Assembly: GCF_036323735.1 (NCBI RefSeq)
Contig: NC_086028.1
Coordinates: 39,659,001-39,723,000, forward strand
From: Rattus norvegicus
Lineage: Eukaryota > Chordata > Mammalia > Rodentia > Muridae
Length of the DNA: 64,000 nt
Direction of reading: 5' to 3'
Both the position numbers and the translations under genes were made by a program. The notes under the pieces are model-generated. The model was given only the letters and a program-made list of their open reading frames with translations. It was not told where the DNA came from and searched no databases. This document shows, piece by piece, positions 10,308 through 22,612 of the stretch (the stretch's first letter is position 1; each line of letters starts with the position of its first letter).

Positions 10308-10612
10308 AATAAGGGAGGAAGAGCAGAATGGGAATGACATCACAACACACTCAAGGGTCCTTCCTAAACCGTCCTGTGTGGGGGTGAAAGTTCTTCCATG
10401 GTGGGAGACAGGTTGGTGGGTAAAGCAATCCATACATGGTGGCATGAACCTATAATCCCAGTGTAGGGGAGGCAGGAGTCGGGGGAACCCTAGGGATTAG
10501 ATGGACAACCAGTCTAGCCTAACTGCGAGCTTCAAGCTAATCAGAGACTCTGTCTCAATAGAGAGAAGCATTCCTGAGGATGAGACTCAAAAGTTGTTCT
10601 CAGACAGACAAT

Positions 10613-10614
10613 AC

Positions 10615-10655
<41 letters not shown>

Positions 10656-10730
10656 GAGAGAGACAGAGAGACAGAGAGAGACAGAGAGACAGAGAGACAC
10701 ACACACACACAGAGAGAGAGAGAGAGTGTT
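10613..10730. repeat. (CA)n(GACAGAGA)n compound repeat
   Basis: CA run, then agacagagag units, CA again, then GA. Confidence 0.95.
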
Positions 10731-10829
10731 TGTTCTTCTAAGCCTGGATGCAGCTCGTTTTTTATTATTGCTTTTATTATTACTGTTTGTTTTCTTTGTG
10801 ATCCATTGTTTCTTCATTGTTGTTGGTTT

Positions 10830-10972
10830 TGCCTCTTTTTGAGACAAGACAAGGTAGCCCTGCCTTGTCTAGAAATCATTATGTAGACCAGGTTAGCCTC
10901 CAACTCATGGAAATTTATCTGCCTTTGCTTCCTGAATGCTGGGAATAAAGGTGTGTGTCACCACGCCCACAA
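10830..10972 (-). mobile_element. B1 SINE
   Basis: atgtagaccaggttagcctc ... gtgtgtgtcaccacgcc. Confidence 0.88.
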
Positions 10973-11329
10973 TGATTTCATTCCTGATGTCATTCATGAT
11001 ACACTCAACAAATACATGACCAATGAAAACTAAGTGACGTATGGCTTCTAGAACTCGGACATTCCAAGATAGATGATTTCCAAGGCTGTCTACTCCAGAC
11101 ACATGTTCCCCACCCCTTGACTCACCCTAGACCAGACACCAGGAAGGGAGTGACGTTTCCAGTTTTACGATGTAGCCTGGACCACTTGTGCCATGTTCTT
11201 TTGTCCTCATCTATTCTTTGTCTCTTTGGGAACCCTTGGACTAGAGAAGAAGGTGACACTATGTCCCTGCTGCTAAAAATAGTTGTGGGTGCTCATCTAT
11301 TCATCCTCTCATCCACACGTCCTTGCATT

Positions 11330-11541
11330 TACTCACCCATCCATCCATCTGTCCATCCATCCATCCATCCATCCATGACCATATCCATCCATAAATAAAC
11401 TCACCCATACATCTTTATATCTATTCACCAATTCCATCCATCCAACTACATACACATCTATCTAACCATTGTTCCAACTATCTATCTATCTATTCATCCA
11501 TCCATCCATCCATCCATCCATCCATCCATCCATCCATCCAT
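11330..11541. repeat. (CATC)n tetranucleotide region
   Basis: Two CATC arrays (11337-11376 and 11497-11540) joined by degenerate units, with a short (TATC)n. Confidence 0.95.
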
Positions 11542-11559
11542 ATAGACTAAGGCCAGAAA

Positions 11560-12300
11560 GTGCCAGGTGCCTGCTAAGGCTCTGAGAATCAAGTAAGGGT
11601 AATCTAGGCTTGGTCCAGCTTTGAGGGACACATGCTCTTTCCAGGAGGAATAGAGGCAAATGGTCTCAGAGTAATCACACAGGTTCTTGAGTAGTTGTAC
11701 ACTGTGAAAAGTACAGTGGTATGGAGAGGAAGAGGTGTTCCGAGAGCCTTCGCCAGTTCACAGGCTAGATCTAGGACCTCTAATGCACTCCCAGGGCCTT
11801 GAACAGATCCTATATACTGGACATCTGGGAGACATGGGCCCTGTGCACGTGATGTTTATCCCCTGGAAACTATCAGGTAGACTTTGTGGTCTGGAAAAAT
11901 CTCAGCACCCCATTGAGACTGTTGAGTCCAAGGCAAGAAGCCAAACTGCAGCTTTCCAAAGCTGCTTTCAACCTTGTGGGATCAGTTACGGAAGAACCAG
12001 AGAGCCTGGGGAGACCAGAGTCTTCCTCAGGATGTGTAGGGAACCTGGGCTTAGCCAGGCATGGTAAACCAGCAGGTGACAGGGCAAGCGATGGGGCCCA
12101 AGCTCATCTGGCTGAGGCTGGTCTTCACTAGGCTGATGGTCACATTCTGCAGAGCCCTGAAGGAATTCTGTCTCCCAAGAATGCTGGAGGAACAAGGCAT
12201 CCTTAGGTGCAAAGAAACAAAAAATCCAAGTCTAAAAACAAAAAGCCAAACCCCCAAAACATTAAAAATATGCAAAGTATAAAGCTGTAAGAAGAAAAAT
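11560..12300. other. Intergenic sequence without recognised gene
   Basis: Mostly unique-looking. Short ORFs on both strands lack family resemblance or splice context. A B1-like piece may lie at 12050-12190. Confidence 0.5.
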
Positions 12301-12341
12301 AAACTCAACTATGTCATAGGCTCCTCCCCATTTACTTGTTT

Positions 12342-12449
12342 TTTTCTTTTTTTTTTTCTTTTTTTTTTTTTTTTTTGGAGCTGGGGACCGAACCCAGGGC
12401 CTTGTGCTTGCTAGGCAAGAGCTGTACCGCTGAGCTAAATCCCCAACCT
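12342..12449 (-). mobile_element. ID SINE with 13-bp TSD
   Basis: ID in reverse with a long T-rich tail. CATTTACTTGTTT is present at 12329-12341 and 12450-12462. Confidence 0.95.
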
Positions 12450-12461
12450 CATTTACTTGTT

Positions 12462-12575
12462 TGAGATGACGCTTCATGTTGCCCAGGCTGACCTTACATT
12501 CATTATGTAATCAATGGTGACCTTGAACTTCTGACCCTCCTGCCTCCACCTTTGTAGTGCTTGAGATTACAGTTT
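12462..12575 (-). mobile_element. B1-like SINE
   Basis: tgttgcccaggctgacc ... gtgcttgagattacag. Confidence 0.7.
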
Positions 12576-12966
12576 TGTCTCTCTTGCTGGGTTATGTGGT
12601 GCCGGGGACTGAACTCATGGCTTTTGTGTATGCAAGGCAAGCCCTACATCCCAGTCTTAGGTATTTAAGCTTTTCCTGTAATTGTCTCTTTCACCCAGTG
12701 GGGTTTGCTCTTTGAGAAGGCTCTATGTCATTTAAGTGGAAATACTTCAAAGGACTTGAACATTGAAAGCAAAGGCCAAGTATCAGTTGTCTTTTTCTGA
12801 ATGAAGTTAGATGGTCACTCTCTTAGACTGGCTGAGCCAAGCTTCTGCTGTAGCGCAAACACAGCCACAGACCAGACTTGTGGCTGTGTTCCAAGATGTC
12901 ACTGATGGACACTGAAACGCAGATTTCAGATCACTTGGTACCAAATACTATTTTTCATTTAAAGAC

Positions 12967-13103
12967 ATTGGTTGGGGATGGTCGTGCCTTTAATCCCAGC
13001 ACTCAGGAGGCAGAGACAGGCAGATCTCTATGTAGCCTCATCTATACAGTTAGTTTCAGGCCAGCCAAGGATACATAGTGAGAATCTTGTCTCAAAAAAA
13101 GGT
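12967..13103 (+). mobile_element. B1 SINE
   Basis: gtgcctttaatcccagcac and tcaggccagccaaggatac. Confidence 0.88.
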
Positions 13104-13108
13104 TAGGA

Positions 13109-13262
13109 GGATTGGAGAGATGGCTCAGTGGTTAAGAGTCTTTCTAGCTCTATCAGAAGGGTTCTATTCCCAGCACTCATGTTGGGAAACCTACAACCAC
13201 CTCTAGCTTCAGCTTGAGGAAATCCAATGCCTTCCTCTGGACTCTATGGGCACTGGAAGGAG
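13109..13262 (+). mobile_element. B2 SINE
   Basis: attggagagatggctcagtg head, followed by ctattcccagcactcatg. Confidence 0.85.
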
Positions 13263-13411
13263 ACCAAGGCAGGAGGATCAGAAGTTGAAGGCTAGTCTGA
13301 GCTACATAATGCGTTTGAGATCAGCTTGGACTGAGCGGGGTTTCTGCCTCAATGAAACAACAACAAATGACAAATTTAAAGGCTTTCTTCCCTCAAAGAT
13401 TATGCAGAGGG

Positions 13412-13550
13412 GCTGGAAAGATGGCTCAGCATTTAAGTGCACTAGCCGCTCTTCTAGAGGACCCAAGCACTCACACATTGTTAGCTCGCAGCCATCAAGA
13501 ACGCCCAGCAGACAAAAAACCCATACACCTAAAATGATTTTTTAAAAAAC
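13412..13550 (+). mobile_element. B2 SINE
   Basis: ggggctggaaagatggctc head with an internal gap. Confidence 0.82.
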
Positions 13551-13827
13551 TATGCAGAGGAATTGTGACAGCCACACAAATCTCACCTCCTCCCACAGCT
13601 ACACTCACTTATTTTTGTCCCAGCCACTCCCTGTGACCATTCTGTGACCCTAGTGCTCCCTCCCAGACTCTTCTTTCTGGGCTATACCCCTGTTTCTTTT
13701 CTGAGCAGGACTCTGAAAGGCCCCACTCTTGATGGCAGGGGAACCCAAAGGGACTTTCCCTGTGTCCTGGAGAGTCAAGACTAGAAACTTTGGTTGGCCA
13801 TTTCTACAAAGCCTCTTCCTTTCCATA

Positions 13828-13842
13828 GCGTGCATGTGCGCA

Positions 13843-13899
<57 letters not shown>
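13828..13899. repeat. (CA)n with GC-rich alternating lead
   Basis: 72 bp of unbroken purine-pyrimidine alternation starting GCGTGCATGTGCGCACGCGC. Confidence 0.96.
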
Positions 13900-14241
13900 T
13901 AAGAGCACCTGATGCTCTTCCAAAGGACTAGCACCCGTGTCAGATGACTCACCAGTTTTGACTCCAGCTCCAGGGGAATCTGACACCCAGTTCTGGCTTC
14001 CGCAGGCACCTGCACACACATGGCACACCCTCACACACACGTGCACATAAACAAAAACAAACCTTCTTTTAAAAAAGTGTGTAAGACCTCTTCTGCAGCC
14101 CACCAGAGGTGACTCTTCTGACAAATTCAGTATAAAAAAAGTGATCTATTCAAAGATGGCTACCCGAGCTATTCCAATTAGAATTCTTTTAGGGGGTGCT
14201 CAGAACAGAAAACTACCTAAATCCCTTACACCAGTGATTCT

Positions 14242-14356
14242 TTTTTTTTTTTTTTTTTTGGTTCTTTTTTTTTTTTTTTTTTCGGAGCTGGGGACCGAAC
14301 CCAGGGCCTTGCGCTTCCTAGGCAAGCGCTCTACCACTGAGCTAAATCCCCAACCC
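14242..14356 (-). mobile_element. ID SINE inserted at the tip of a hAT element
   Basis: Full ID in reverse with a long T tail. The 15-bp TSD TACACCAGTGATTCT (14227-14241 and 14357-14371) duplicates the first 10 bp of the hAT terminus. Confidence 0.95.
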
Positions 14357-14371
14357 TACACCAGTGATTCT

Positions 14372-14563
14372 CAACCTTCCTAGTGCTGTGACCCTTTAAT
14401 ACAGTTCCTCATGTGGCAGTGACCTCCAGCCATAAAATCATTTTGTTGCTACTTCATAACTGTAATTTTGCTGTTATAAATTGTAATGTAAATATCTGAT
14501 ATGCAGGATATCTGATGTGTGACTGCCGCAAAGGGGTCTCAACCCACATGTTGTGAACCACTG
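14372..14563 (+). mobile_element. hAT-type MITE
   Basis: TIRs CAGTGATTCTCAACC (start duplicated at 14232 and 14362) and GTTGTGAACCACTG (14550-14563) are inverted repeats of the Charlie/hAT type. Before the ID insertion the 8-bp flanks were CCTTACAC and CCCTACAC, the hAT target length with one change. Confidence 0.85.
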
Positions 14564-14639
14564 CCCTACACTGAGGAAACTGTAAGACATACCTTCTAAG
14601 AACATACCACAGAAGAGGACTAGCATGTCTTGACATAGG

Positions 14640-14963
14640 TAGTTTGAATAGGACATGCCCCCCATAGATCACATGTGTTAAACACACGGTCCCCAGCTGG
14701 TGGCGCTGTTTAAGAAAGCTTAGGAATCTTTAGGCTACTTCCTTGCAGAAGGAAGTATGTTGATGGGGGTGGGCCCTGAGGCTTAATAGCCTTGTCCTTG
14801 ACTTCCTGATTGCTGATGTCATGTGACTAGGAGGCCTCATGTTCCTGCCACCTTGATGAACTCTATCCCTGGAGAACCCCAAGCTGAAACAAGCCCCTCT
14901 TCCCTTACACTGTTTTTATCAGAGCGTTTTATTACAGCAAGGGGAAAGTAACCAAGACAACAG
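14640..14963 (+). mobile_element. URR1-type rodent hAT element
   Basis: gtagtttgaataggacatgc ... tggtggcgctgtttaag ... gtaaccaagacaac follows the same family order as 8699-9108. It lies just past the presumed Ccdc69 polyadenylation site. Confidence 0.75.
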
Positions 14964-14984
14964 AGAATGAAATATACCCTCACT

Positions 14985-15739
14985 GAAAAGGACATGAAAA
15001 ATAGAGTTTTATTTTAACAAAAAAAAATTAATTTTCACATTAAAACCTTAGATAAATATACTTAAATATAGTAACAGTGCTTAGCTCTATAGCAGATTCA
15101 ACCCCTTATGGGTGTGGTAGTACATGCCCATGTTCCCAGCACTCAGGAGGCTGAGGCAGAGTGACTTTGAGTTCAAGATTAGGCTATGTGTTAAGACCCC
15201 TCTCATTAAAAACAATACTGTGTTCCTTTTTCTTGGATTGTGTCTTTTACCGTTTTTTCTCTGAGTCAGAGTTATGGGTGTGGCACTAAGAACTTGATAG
15301 GTTGGTGATTTGTCAGCAAAGGTGATGGTCTGGGATTGGGACTGCCCCTCTTTGTCCCATGGTACAAATGGCTCCAGCTGCCATGGGAGACGTCTTGAAT
15401 GCTCTCATGAGGACAGAGCAAAGGGACGGAGATAACTACCTGCTTGTTCCCTGGGCCGACTAAGGAAAGGCACTTTGAGGGGTGGTCTTGGTGCCCCAAG
15501 CTTCCCCACCAGCTTTGTAGGAGCTCTCCCCACCCCCACCCCCCACCTCATCCATCCTGGGAGAAGAATGGAGTGGCTTTTGCTCTCTTTTCCACAGAGT
15601 CTTTGGAGGGAGCAGTGAGTCTCAGAACCATGGTAGGCCCAGTCCCTGCTCCTTCCTTTACACTGAGGGCAGAGGCCTTTGAAGTGTATCAGAGGGCGAG
15701 GTAAGATGGAGGAGGTGCTGGCCTCTAGTACTCAGATAT
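14985..15739 (-). other. Ccdc69: Probable Ccdc69 3' UTR with polyadenylation signal
   Basis: The sequence after the TGA contains a B1-like piece at about 15110-15210. A minus-strand AATAAA lies at 15013-15008 and could direct cleavage near 14990, which gives a 3' UTR of about 750 nt. Transcript support is not available here. Confidence 0.45.
15108..15212 (+). mobile_element. B1 SINE in the Ccdc69 3' UTR region
   Basis: gggtgtggtagtacatgcc and caggaggctgaggcag; antisense to Ccdc69. Confidence 0.75.
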
Positions 15740-15821
15740 TCAGTGGCTTCTCCGTCTGTTGCAGCAGTGGCCATTCTGTGACTCCTTTTCGAGGTCCTGA
15801 AGTAGGTCTTTCCGGAGCTGC
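15740..15821 (-). CDS. Ccdc69: Ccdc69 last coding exon
   Basis: Acceptor tctgtaccacag precedes GCAGCTCCGG. The exon finishes R176 and encodes QLRKDLLQDLEKESQ, then NGHCCNRRRSH and TGA at 15742-15740. The start aligns with human QLSEDLLLTREALEKEVQ, but the family sequence is then lost. Beyond the ESQ codons the nucleotides still resemble the human exon if one base is missing (the alternative frame reads LLQQTEKPLNI then stops). The rodent C-terminus therefore looks frameshifted and shortened. Confidence 0.85.
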
Positions 15822-17079
15822 CTGTGGTACAGACAGAGCAAGGGTTGCCTGATGGAGCAACTATTACTTGAACTAACCGGTTCCCTCAGGAAGCCTTCCT
15901 GAGGGGGAGTCATCATCATCTCTCTCTCTCCAAGGTGTTTCCCCCAACCCCAGCTGCCTGTCTGTATGTGAGGGGTGATTTTCTCTGTGGTTCAAGTGTC
16001 AACTCCTCACAGGTCAGAGCTCTGGGTGGCTCCAGGTTGAGCCTCCCTGCCTAGCTGGGTCACCTTGGGTGGCACGGAGTTTCGGTTTCTTCACTAGCAA
16101 ATGGGCATCCAGAGGAGGATTCCACCAGAAAATATGTCACGCATTCAACAGCCCATGACACGGGATAATCAACTTACAAATCCTCAGGACCGATTTGTTC
16201 CGCGCATGCCTGCTTAGGTAGACTGTTTCCTGTTTCCTGTTTCTCATGTTGAAACACTGGGCTTCCCGACTCCCAAGGAAAGAGGAGTCACGTTCCCAAG
16301 ACAGGTCCTGGGGCCACTTGTCGATCCAGCCCCCAGACTCTACCAGGTCCCTCCCAGCTGGAAGTTTTGGCCAAAGGAATGGGATGGGAGGAAGGCAGAC
16401 AGCTACCTTGACATGGCCAACCTGTTCCTAGCTTGGAATTGTAGGTCCTCAACCTCCTGCTGCAGGGTGGTGTTTTTCAGCGCTAAGATCAGATTTTTTT
16501 CTTTCTGTAACAAACCAAGGAGCTTGGAATGGAGTGGCTCACTCACTCTCGGCACAGTGGGCGTTACCACCTCTCCCCTGGACACTGATTCATTCCAGAT
16601 GAGCATTCCACTTTATGGAGCAAGAAGCCAACTGGAAACAAGGTCAGAGTTAAGATGGACTGTCCACTTGGCTTTTGCTACTGTAGAGGGTTAAAAGCAA
16701 AAAAAAAAACCAGGGCTGGTGAGATGGCTCAATCAGACCTGGAGAGATGGCTCAGTGGCTAAGAATGCTGGCTACTCATGAAGAGGACCCCGGGTTCATG
16801 TGGCGCACAGACATACATGTGGGCAAAGTGTTCACACACACAAAATAAAAATAAACCTTAAATAATTCTTTAAAAAGGGTTTTAAAAAGAGGTGGCTGGG
16901 GACAAAGGGTGTTTCTTGCCAAGCTGGACAATCTGAGTTCAATCCCAGCAACTAGCATGGTGAAAGGAGAAAAGTTACTCCTGCAAGTTGTCATCTGACT
17001 TCCTCTACATGTATGCCATGGCAAACACACACCCACTCATACATACACAAAGTCTATCAATCAATCTATCAATCTATCA

Positions 17080-17140
<61 letters not shown>

Positions 17141-20100
17141 CCTACCTATCTATCTATCTACCAACCAACTAAATAAAAACCCAAACAAACCAAATCCACA
17201 TTTGACAGATCCTAAGAGTAATGCTGGCCCAGGGTTCTGAGACCTCATTTCTGGGTCTTCAAATGGAACCCTAGCTCCCCAGTTCACCGTTACTAAGTCT
17301 AGCCTCTTTGTCTGCCTGGCCTGTGGGCCTCACCTCCTTTCTTAGCCTCTGCCTGCAGTGTGATGGCTGCCACCCTTCCTGAGGAGCTAGGCTGCTGGCG
17401 CCCAGTACTGCTCTAGTTGCAGCAACCTGAGGGCCCAAGAAATGACAGGAGTCAGGTGACTGACTCCTTCAGGAGTGGCAGAGCCAAGCTGGCAGGGGAG
17501 GGATGAGGGATGGGGGTGGGGTGGGGGGCCCCAGCACTGACCAGCATCTCCAGGAGGAAGAGCTGCTTCTCGAGCTCATGAATTCGCTCATTCTTCATCT
17601 CAATAACATGGTGCAGACTCTCCAGCTCTTGCTCCCAGAACGGGCCAGGGCTCCCATAATCCTAGAGAAGGACACCAAAGGGCCCCATCAATCAGTGTGG
17701 AGTGACCTGGGTCCTCTCTGTTCCCCAACCTCCCAGAAGCTCACTGCATTGGTCTTGTGTGATTTCATGGTCATGCTGCATTTATTTCTCGGATCTCCTC
17801 CCAGGGACACTCTCTGAGGCATGTGCCTGGTGGGCACACAGCTGTAGTTTGGGAGGCTGACATGCTACCCCCCTGTGTCAGGTTGGCTAGTTGCCCCAAG
17901 TTCTCTCTGGACCCTATATAGAGCTGTGTGCTCTACCATCTGTCTGCCTCTCTTAGTGTGAATTGAGGAACCTCATGCTTCTGGGCTCTTGCGAAAGGGA
18001 AGTTGTCAGGTTTGAGGCTTGCCCTCTAGGGTTGTGCCTGCCCATGACCTTCCCATAGCATCAAGAATAAAGGTCTGCCAGTGTTCTATACCTACCTGGA
18101 TGTGGTTTCTATAGAGTCGGCTAAGGATGGACCCGTCCACCTTGTTCATCTTGGCTTGTCTGGCCTCTTGTGGTGGGACATGAATTGCACACGTGTTCTG
18201 GGGAAGGGAGCAGGAGGGAGATAGCAAAGAGTCTGGCCTGTCAAGGTAATTCTTACTATACCAGTAAAAAACAGGAGGGCTAAAATTCTTCATTGTGATT
18301 CTGGCCTACACCATATACTGCACAGCAGAGCAGGCTGAATCCATTGCATCTAAGTCTTGAAACACTCCTGGACCACCTCTCACTGTAGAGCTTTTAATGG
18401 CACATGTGATGGTTGATACTGATTGATGACTTTACAAGATCTAGAGTCAACAAGAGACAAACCTCTGGGCATGCCTTTAAGAATGTTTCTAGATCAGGTT
18501 AACTGAGATGGAAGAACCACTTTTTAATTTTTTTTTTTTTTTGAATCTGAGTGGCACCATGCCATGGGCCAGCATCAAGGACTGAATAAAGAGGGCAGAG
18601 CAAGCTGTGCACCAGTGTTTGTCACTCTCTGCTGGGTGCAACTCGACCAGCTGCCACATCTTCCCACCATAATGAAATTACTCAAACCATGAGCCAACAT
18701 GAACACTTCCTTCCTAAAGGTGCTTTTGGTTAGGTATTTAATTGGAGTAGTAAGAAAAGTTAACTCTAACTAATACTGATCCCTAAACTCTTGGGGTGAC
18801 CAATGTCAACTTATATCCAAAGCCCAGTCATGTCAAGCTCTACTTGTCTATGCAGTGGCTCAGCATCACACCCTACCCCAATCTCAGGGCATGCTCTCTC
18901 TCTATGCCTTTCCTCTGACAGAGATCTCCTCAGCCATTCTCCTTGTGGCAGAGTCCTACCTCTTCCTATGCTCCCAGGCTCAGTCCTACCATATGGCCCT
19001 TGCCACACACACTCCCCCCTTCCACACCCCTGGCCTCCTGGCCTTCCTTAGACAACTTGTTTCTTCCCCTTCCTCCATGCTTTTGAGCAAGTCGCTTGAT
19101 ACTGCTTAGGACTTTCTTTCTGTGATTCCTCACTGAAGCATCCCAAGCATCTTCCAGGTAGACTTCACCCCTCTGGGAAGTCTCAAAATGCCTTCAGTCC
19201 GTGCCATCTCCAAAATCCTCCTGACAGTCCTTGGAAAGTGCTCTACTTCCCTCTCTGTTGCTATGGGATAAAACACCCCAACACAAAGCAACTCAGGGGC
19301 AAAAGAGGACTCATTTCAGCTGGAGTCCTGTCCATCATTGTGGGGAAGCCAACCTCCCCACAGGCAGGAACTTTAAACAGCCACACCACAATCACAGTAA
19401 ATAAATGGACACACAGAGAAATGAGTGTATACTTGGTCACTTGCTTGCTTGGTTGTGCTCAGTGTGACCTCCCCACCCTGGCATAGTTCTGGACCCCTCT
19501 GAATTCCCTGGGGGTTGGGTGTTGTCCACAACAGGCTGGTCTTCCCAGTTAGCTTAATTGAGACAATACCCGACAGGACAATTGTCAGTGCAGACAATTA
19601 CTCATTAAGACTTCCTTCCCGGGCTGGAGAGATGGCTCAGCGGTTAAGAGCGTCCGACCGCTCTTCCAGAGGTCATGAGTTCAATTCCCAGCAACCACAT
19701 GGTGGCTCACAACCATCTGTAAAGAGATCTGATGCCCTCTTCTGGTGTATCTGAAGACAGCTACAGTGTACTTATATATAATAAATAAATAAATTAAAAA
19801 AAAAAAAGACTTCCTTCCCACGCTATTCTAGGTTATGTCAAGTTGACAATTAAGAAGAAAGCTGATGGGTTGGAGATATGGCTCAACACCGCCTTCTCTT
19901 CCAGAGGACCTCAGTTCAGTTCCCGGCACTCACATGATGGCTGCCTATAGCTCTTTCCAGACAGACAAGTGATGCATGGACATACTTACAGACAAAAACA
20001 TAAACATAAAATGACATAATGATAAAATTAATTAGTAACCCCTCCCCCAAAACACCCAAAGCAGATAACCACCACAGAGAAGGAGGCCAATCTTACTTGC

Positions 20101-20756
20101 AAGCCAAGGCCCCTTAACCAACTATCTGGTCATCACATCAAAGGGCCAGGACACATGGAAAGCAAGTGCTTCAGTTCCCTATAATCTAGGCATCATTTTT
20201 GGTTACTTGGGGTGTGTGTGTGTGTGTGGCATACATGGCTTCCTTGTCATTTCTCCATCTCCCACACCCAAATGGCCAGACCCTTCTCACCTGCAATGAG
20301 GCTTTGGCCTCTAGGACGCAGTCACTAAGAGCATCTTTCTCCTGTGCATTCGATGTCTGCTGGACTGTGAAGAAAGGAGAGCTCTATAAACTCACTTTCC
20401 CCCAAAGCCTCTGCCTAGTTCTTCTAGTATAGAAGGTTCTGATGATCACAGAGGGCTCACAGGACCCAGGAGCTGAGCAATCGTCTTCTTCATCTTTCTC
20501 TTTCCCACGCTGGCTCATGAGCTGTGCTGGCTAGAGTTTATTGTCAACTGGATACAGTCCAGAGCCACTTAAGAAGGGGGAACCTGGGGCTGGAAAGAGA
20601 GCTCAGCAGTTAAGAGCACTGACTGCTCTTCTAGAGGTCCTGAGTTCAATTCCCAGCAACCACATGGTGGCTCACAACCATCTGTAATGGGATCAGATGC
20701 CCTCTTCTGGTGTAGCTGAGGACGGTGACAGTGTGCTTATATAAAATAAATAAATC

Positions 20757-20808
<52 letters not shown>

Positions 20809-22568
20809 TCAAATGAGGAATTGGCAGGATCACATTGGCTTGTGAGTAAATCTGCAGAGCACTGACTTCCAATCGATGTGGGAGGGTTCAGCCCACTGTG
20901 GTAGGGCAGGTGGTAAGAAATTAGCTAAGCACAGGTAAGTGAGGGCCAGTGAGCAGGCTAGCAATCAGCATTTTTCCAGAGATCCTGTCTCCAGGTTCCT
21001 GCCTTGAGTTCCTGCCTGACTTCTCTCAATGATGGGAGTGTGACCTAGAAATTTAAGCCAATATAAACCCCTTTCTCTCCAATCTGCTCCTGGTGAAAGC
21101 ATTTCATCCCAGCTATGGAAAGAACGCAGGACCGGAGATAGAGAAAACATTTGTAGTGCTTAACAAATCCCTGGGAAACAGAAACATCTCCTCCTGGGAG
21201 AGAGTGATCCCCACCAGAGCAGGAGGGCACTATACTCCTGAAGCTCAGGTGCAAAGACCCTGTAGCAGGCATAATGGCATCCTGCTGCAGCAGGCCAGGG
21301 GAAAGGTGTACACTTGAGGCTGGGTCATGGAATCACAAAAAGGACAGAGCACCTGTGGCAGGAATCCCCAAAGTTCTGCCTCCTCTTCTTCAAGACGGAG
21401 AGACTGTTAGAGGATGATAGCAAGTGACTCAAAGTCATTACCCTCAGCTGTGAAGTGGGACGAAGAAGTTCTACCTGGTTGTCTGTAAGGGCAGGATCCA
21501 GGGGAAAGAGACTGGGTCTTCTCAGGTAGGCAGCACAGAGTGCTGGAGATCAGCCCATCCCACAATGGGTCTGGTTAAGACTTACCACTCCCCTTTCCCA
21601 CAGACCCCATTGGGACCCCATCTTAATCTGACTGATCGTTCAGAAATAGCCAATCAATGACCAGGCAGTGAAATGTAACAGAGGTGATGGGAAGAGGGAA
21701 TTAATTACAGCCCAAGGCCTGGGCCATAGAGAGCCGCATCATAGGAGAGAGAGCTCATAGCCAGATACGGTGGCTCATACCTATAATCCCAGTAGTTGGA
21801 AGGCTGAGATAGGGGGATCACCAGAAGTTCAAAGCTAGCCTAGGTTGTAGAGACTGTAATGGTTTGCATATGTTTAGCCAAGGGAGTGGCATTATTAGAA
21901 GGTGGGGCCTTGTTGGAGTAGGTGTGTCACTGTGGGGGTGGGTTTGGAGACCCTCCTCCGAGCTGCCTGAGGATGCCCAGTCTGTTCCTGGCTTCATTCG
22001 GATGAAGATGGAGAATTCTTAGCACAGCCTGCACCGTGCCTGCCTGGATGCTGCTACACTTTCACCTTGGTGATAACGGACTGAACCTTTGAACCTGTGA
22101 GCTAGCCCCAATTAAATGTTGTCATTTATAAGACTTGCCTTGGTGATGGTGTCTGTTCACAGCAGTAAAACCCAAACTAAGACAGAAACCTTGTCTCAAA
22201 AAAACAAAACAAAATGAAACAGACCCCAAACGAACCCAAACCTAACCCAACCAATCAACCAAACAAAAAAAACCAAAACCAGGTAGTAACACCCATCTTT
22301 TATCCCAGTGCTTAGGAGGGTAAGTCAGGAGGTTCTCAAGGAGTTTGAGGCTAGCCTGGTTTACATAGAAGTTCCAGGTCAGCTAAGGCTACACAGTGAG
22401 ATCCACCTCAAACAATGATACCAACCAACAGCAACAAAAAATGCCATTGCTTGGGTTAAGTAAGGCCTCCCTATGATGATCTTAGTTTGATACCCAAGAC
22501 CCAAGAACTGACTCCCACAAGGAGTCCTCGGACCTCCACGTAACACATGTGCTGTGGTATGCACTCAC

Positions 22569-22612
<44 letters not shown>

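Noticed and set aside
11330..11541. CRISPR-like regularly spaced repeat
   Set aside because: It is a degenerate CATC/CCAT tetranucleotide microsatellite in mammalian DNA with no unique spacers.
1..15000. Search for Anxa6, the expected neighbour beyond Ccdc69
   Set aside because: No CpG island or annexin-like exon was found on either strand left of Ccdc69; it probably lies outside the window.
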